Below, one piece after another: positions 61,571-64,000 of a stretch of DNA of 64,000 nt (the stretch's first letter is position 1; each line of letters opens with the position of its first letter). The notes under the pieces are model-generated. The model ran no database searches. It was given only the letters and a program-made list of their open reading frames with translations, and was not told the DNA's origin. Source of the DNA: Candidatus Amunia macphersoniae (GTDB taxonomy: Bacteria; Chloroflexota; Dormibacteria; Aeolococcales; Aeolococcaceae); the NCBI GenBank assembly GCA_016464795.1, contig JAEKNN010000062.1, positions 1 through 64,000 on the forward strand, given 5' to 3'. Position numbers and translations under genes: made by a program.

Positions 61571-62583
61571 ACTTGCTCGCGGTCGAGACCTCCTGCGACG
61601 AGACGGCGGCGGCGGTGGTGCGTGACGGCAGGGAGGTCGTCAGCAGCGTGGTCTCCTCGCAGATCGCTCTGCACGCCGTCCATGGTGGGGTGGTTCCGGA
61701 CCTGGCGGCTCGCGCCCACCTCGAAGCGATCGGACCGGTGGTCGACGAGGCGCTGGCGGGGTTGGCAGGAGGCTGGGACGACGTTGATGCCGTGGCGGTC
61801 ACTCGAGGTCCCGGGCTGGCGGGGTGCCTGCTGGTGGGAGCTCTGTACGCGCAGTCGGCGGCGGTGGCGCGGGGCCTGCCGATGGTCGGCGTCTCGCACA
61901 TGGCCGGGCACGTGTACAGCGCCTGGTTGAGCGATCCCAGCCTCGAACCGCCCTACCTCGCCCTGGTGGTGAGTGGCGGCCACAGTGACGTCGTGGCCCT
62001 GCGCGACCATGGCGATGCGGTGCGGCTGGTGTCGACGCGTGACGACGCGGCCGGGGAGGCGTTCGACAAGGCGGCCCGTCTGCTCGGTCTCGGCTATCCT
62101 GGCGGCCCGGCGATCGAGCGCAGCGCGGCGGCGGGCGATCCCTCGCGGTACCCGCTGCCGCGCACCCGCGTGGCCGGTGCGATGTCGTTCAGCGGCCTCA
62201 AGACGGCGCTGCGATACACAGTGCGCGACCTCGGCCTCACCGCCTTGACGGACGAGGGGACGCCGCGTGACCCGGCGGTGGTTCACGATCTCGCCGCCTC
62301 TTTCCAGCTCGCCGTGGTCGACCAGTTGCTGCACTCTCTGGCCACAACTGCCGATCGCGTGCACGCCACCCGGATCGCCGTGGTCGGCGGGGTCGCCGCC
62401 AACTCAGCGCTGCGGGCGGCGGTGCAGCAGCATTTCACCGGGCTGCCGGTCACCCTGCCGCCGCTGTCCCTGTGCACCGACAACGCGGCCATGATCGGTG
62501 CAGCGGGGTGGCAGCGACTGCGTCGGTGCGGACCGGACCTGCCTGGAATCGCCGTCGATCCGACCCTCGACGAGTACGCCTGA
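61567..62583 (+). CDS. tsaD: tRNA N6-adenosine threonylcarbamoyltransferase TsaD, probable CTG start
   Basis: 338 aa from CTG 61567. No ATG or GTG starts the family N-terminus; TTG 61573 is 14 nt after AAGGAG, while CTG 61567 is 8 nt after it, overlaps the rimI stop as CTGA, and gives MNLLAVETSCDETAAAVV, matching E. coli TsaD (MRVLGIETSCDET). Metal His pair in HMAGHVYSAWL, nucleotide loops VVSGGHSDVV, GEAFDKAARLLGLGYPGG, and VVGGVAANSALR. It transfers threonylcarbamoyl to A37 of ANN-decoding tRNAs. Confidence 0.93.
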   Translation: MNLLAVETSCDETAAAVVRDGREVVSSVVSSQIALHAVHGGVVPDLAARAHLEAIGPVVDEALAGLAGGWDDVDAVAVTRGPGLAGCLLVGALYAQSAAVARGLPMVGVSHMAGHVYSAWLSDPSLEPPYLALVVSGGHSDVVALRDHGDAVRLVSTRDDAAGEAFDKAARLLGLGYPGGPAIERSAAAGDPSRYPLPRTRVAGAMSFSGLKTALRYTVRDLGLTALTDEGTPRDPAVVHDLAASFQLAVVDQLLHSLATTADRVHATRIAVVGGVAANSALRAAVQQHFTGLPVTLPPLSLCTDNAAMIGAAGWQRLRRCGPDLPGIAVDPTLDEYA

Positions 62584-62603
62584 ACCCCGATCGGGCAGCC
62601 GAC

Positions 62604-62609
62604 TACCAT
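62604..62609 (+). promoter_or_regulatory. Putative -10 box (TACCAT) of the dtxR gene, leaderless type
   Basis: TACCAT ends 6 nt before GTG 62616. Confidence 0.4.
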
Positions 62610-62615
62610 CGCGGA

Positions 62616-63302
62616 GTGAGCAGCACCGACGCTCCCCTGGCGCGCTCGGAGGTCACCGACCGCTACCTCGAGACGATCTACTACATCGAGCACGAGGGCG
62701 ACGTTCCCAGGCCGGGTCGCATCGCCGAATGGCTGGGGGTCAGCCCTCCGACCGTGAGCGTCAGCCTGCAGCGCCTGGCCCGCGACGGCTGGGTGACCCT
62801 CGCCAACGACCGCAGCGTGCACCTCTCCGACGCCGGCAGGGTGGCAGCCGCCACGGTGGTGCGTCGCCACCGTCTCATCGAACGCTGGCTCACCGACGTG
62901 CTCGGCCTCGACTGGGCCACCGCCGACCGCGAGGCCGCCTCCCTCTCCCACGGTGTCTCGGAGGTGGTGCTCGAGCGGCTCGACGAGCACCTCGGGCGGC
63001 CGTCGACGTGCCCGCACGGCAACGTGATCCCCGGTCGCCGGCCACCCCAGGGGCGTCCCATGCTCCGCCTCGTCGAGCTTCCCTCGGGCGTCGAGTCGCG
63101 CGTGTTCCGGGTGTCGGAGGTTGCCGAGCACGACGCACCCCAGTTGCTCGCCGTGCTCCACGACGGCGGGCTGACGCCGCAGGCGCGGGTGTTGGTCCGC
63201 GAGCGCGGCGAGGGCCAGCTGAGACTCGTCGTCGACGGCCATCCCGTGGTGATCAGCGAGGGCGTGGCGGCGGCGGTCTGGGTCGAGTCACCGCCAGAGT
63301 GA
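62616..63302 (+). CDS. DtxR/MntR-family metal-dependent repressor
   Basis: 228 aa from GTG 62616. Winged helix: ARSEVTDRYLETIYYIEHEGDVPRPGRIAEWLGVSPPTVSVSLQRLARDGWV; dimerisation domain VVRRHRLIERWLTDVLGLDWATADREAASLSHGVSEVVLERLDEHLG; CPHGNVIPG linker and an SH3/FeoA-like C-terminus. His85 and Glu89 match DtxR His79/Glu83, but His98, Cys102 and Glu105 of DtxR correspond to Asp104, Ala108 and Ser111, with His112 kept. Metal choice (iron, manganese or zinc) is therefore open. A DtxR-type operator follows directly. Confidence 0.92.
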   Translation: MSSTDAPLARSEVTDRYLETIYYIEHEGDVPRPGRIAEWLGVSPPTVSVSLQRLARDGWVTLANDRSVHLSDAGRVAAATVVRRHRLIERWLTDVLGLDWATADREAASLSHGVSEVVLERLDEHLGRPSTCPHGNVIPGRRPPQGRPMLRLVELPSGVESRVFRVSEVAEHDAPQLLAVLHDGGLTPQARVLVRERGEGQLRLVVDGHPVVISEGVAAAVWVESPPE

Positions 63303-63313
63303 CACCGCGGTGC

Positions 63314-63332
63314 TTAGGTTAGGCTAATCTAA
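63314..63332 (+). promoter_or_regulatory. DtxR-type operator upstream of the ZIP gene
   Basis: TTAGGTTAGGCTAATCTAA, differing by one base from the DtxR/IdeR consensus TWAGGTTAGSCTAACCTWA. It sits between the repressor stop and the ZIP start, covering the -10 box. Confidence 0.85.
63325..63330 (+). promoter_or_regulatory. -10 box (TAATCT) inside the DtxR operator
   Basis: TAATCT ends 6 nt before ATG 63337, so the transcript should be leaderless and repressor binding would directly block polymerase. Confidence 0.55.
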
Positions 63333-63336
63333 GCCG

Positions 63337-64000
63337 ATGAGCTGGGCAGCGACCGCTGTGCTCGGAGGCGTGTCGGGCCTGACCATCATGCTCGGCCTGC
63401 CGATCGCACGATGGGGCCGGCCGGGCCCACGGCTGATGGCCTTCCTCACCTCGGCCTCGGTCGGGGTCCTCCTCTTCATCTTCTACGACGTCATCCGCCA
63501 CGCCAGCGAAACCGTCGAGGTCCAGCTCGGCACCTCGACGGCGGCAGGCGTCGCTTTCGGCTTCCTGGTCGCCGCCGGGCTGGCCGTCGGCCTGTTCACG
63601 TTGGTGCTGTTCGAGCGGGTGTGGCGGCGGCGTCCCCTTCCCGCCGGTCCCGGCGCCATGACGGCGGTCGCAGAGACGACCCGGCTGCCCCTCGCCGCCC
63701 CCCTGCGCACCGCCCTCTTCATCGCCATCGGCATCGGCCTGCACAACTTCTCAGAGGGCCTGGCCATCGGCGAGTCGGCGGCGGCGGGTGCATACCGCTT
63801 CTTCCTCGTCCTGGTCATCGGCTTTGGCCTGCACAACATCACGGAGGGGTTCGGCATCAGTGGCCCGTTGCTCGGTCAGAGGCCGAGCTGGCGCTTCCTT
63901 GGCCTGCTCGGGCTGGCAGGCGGCGGCCCCACCCTCGCGGGCACCCTCGTCGGGTACGCGATCACCCGCCTGGGGGGCGCCACGTCGGTGGGGACCCAGG
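63337..64000 (+). CDS. ZIP-family metal transporter (3' end outside window)
   Basis: 221 codons within the window from ATG 63337, still open at the end. Hydrophobic helices at the start (VLGGVSGLTIMLGLPIARWG, LMAFLTSASVGVLLFIFYDVI, AAGVAFGFLVAAGLAVGLFTLVLF). Metal-binding ZIP signatures HNFSEGLAIGES and GLHNITEGFGI place it in the ZIP family, importing or exporting divalent metals (Zn, Fe or Mn) across the inner membrane. Controlled by the operator and the neighbouring DtxR-type repressor, so probably metal-starvation induced. Confidence 0.9.
   Translation, partial: MSWAATAVLGGVSGLTIMLGLPIARWGRPGPRLMAFLTSASVGVLLFIFYDVIRHASETVEVQLGTSTAAGVAFGFLVAAGLAVGLFTLVLFERVWRRRPLPAGPGAMTAVAETTRLPLAAPLRTALFIAIGIGLHNFSEGLAIGESAAAGAYRFFLVLVIGFGLHNITEGFGISGPLLGQRPSWRFLGLLGLAGGGPTLAGTLVGYAITRLGGATSVGTQ

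Overview
The window is high-GC bacterial chromosome, densely packed with housekeeping genes; I see no rRNA, tRNA, phage, IS element or CRISPR array. Many neighbouring genes overlap by 4 nt (ATGA or GTGA), GTG starts are common, and many promoter-proximal genes have a TANNNT box only 6-10 nt before the start codon and no Shine-Dalgarno sequence, which suggests leaderless mRNAs. The envelope looks Gram-positive or monoderm-like: FemAB-type transferases, MurA with Asp in place of the catalytic Cys, a CHAP hydrolase, CdaA/YbbR, and no LPS genes beyond one GT9 protein. The order rpmE - DUF1385 - prfA - prmC - tsaC - glyA - wecA - atp operon - murA resembles Actinobacteriota and Chloroflexota-type genomes. 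I infer a Terrabacteria lineage near Chloroflexota/Dormibacterota or Actinobacteriota; the exact phylum cannot be settled from this sequence.

Layout. 1-8.1 kb: 3' part of clpC, two tandem FemAB-like genes, msrA on the opposite strand, and uvrA with a palindrome-rich in-frame insertion. 8.2-18.6 kb: a small protein, a UPF0182 membrane protein, two metallo-beta-lactamase-fold proteins, an HtrA-like protein whose catalytic triad is replaced, pyrG, a GlpX-like protein with an altered metal motif, a ribbon-helix-helix-like protein, and an HtrA-like protein with an intact triad. 18.6-26.3 kb: a radical SAM protein, then the translation block rpmE, DUF1385, prfA, prmC, tsaC, then glyA and a WecA-type transferase. 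26.3-34.2 kb: a complete F1Fo ATP synthase operon with two b-type subunits and a beta subunit with a long acidic tail. 34.2-41.5 kb: small unknowns, a phosphotransferase, class I aldolase, murA, a divergent MreB-like gene, a repeat-rich intergenic region, a two-repeat lipoprotein and a truncated membrane-protein remnant.

41.5-50.8 kb: mtnP, then an overlapping glycosylation cluster (41-aa ORF, GT2, DUF2064 transferase, DUF2079 membrane protein, sugar epimerase, lipoprotein), facing an ABC exporter, a GDSL lipoprotein and a GT9 enzyme. 50.9-57.6 kb: argF, cdaA, a YbbR protein, glmS, an AcpS-NnrD fusion and a HAD phosphatase. 57.6-64 kb: a secreted CHAP hydrolase, thiL, tsaE-tsaB-rimI-tsaD (with tsaC at 23.2 kb this completes the bacterial t6A set), a DtxR-family repressor, a near-consensus DtxR operator, and the start of a ZIP metal transporter cut by the window end.

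Most notable points: the AcpS-NnrD fusion; the triad-less HtrA-like protein; the GlpX-like protein lacking the usual DPIEGT-type motif; the dtxR-operator-ZIP unit with an apparently leaderless promoter inside the operator; likely non-AUG starts (CTG for tsaD, none canonical for the first FemAB gene); palindromic repeats inside uvrA and at 39.6 kb.
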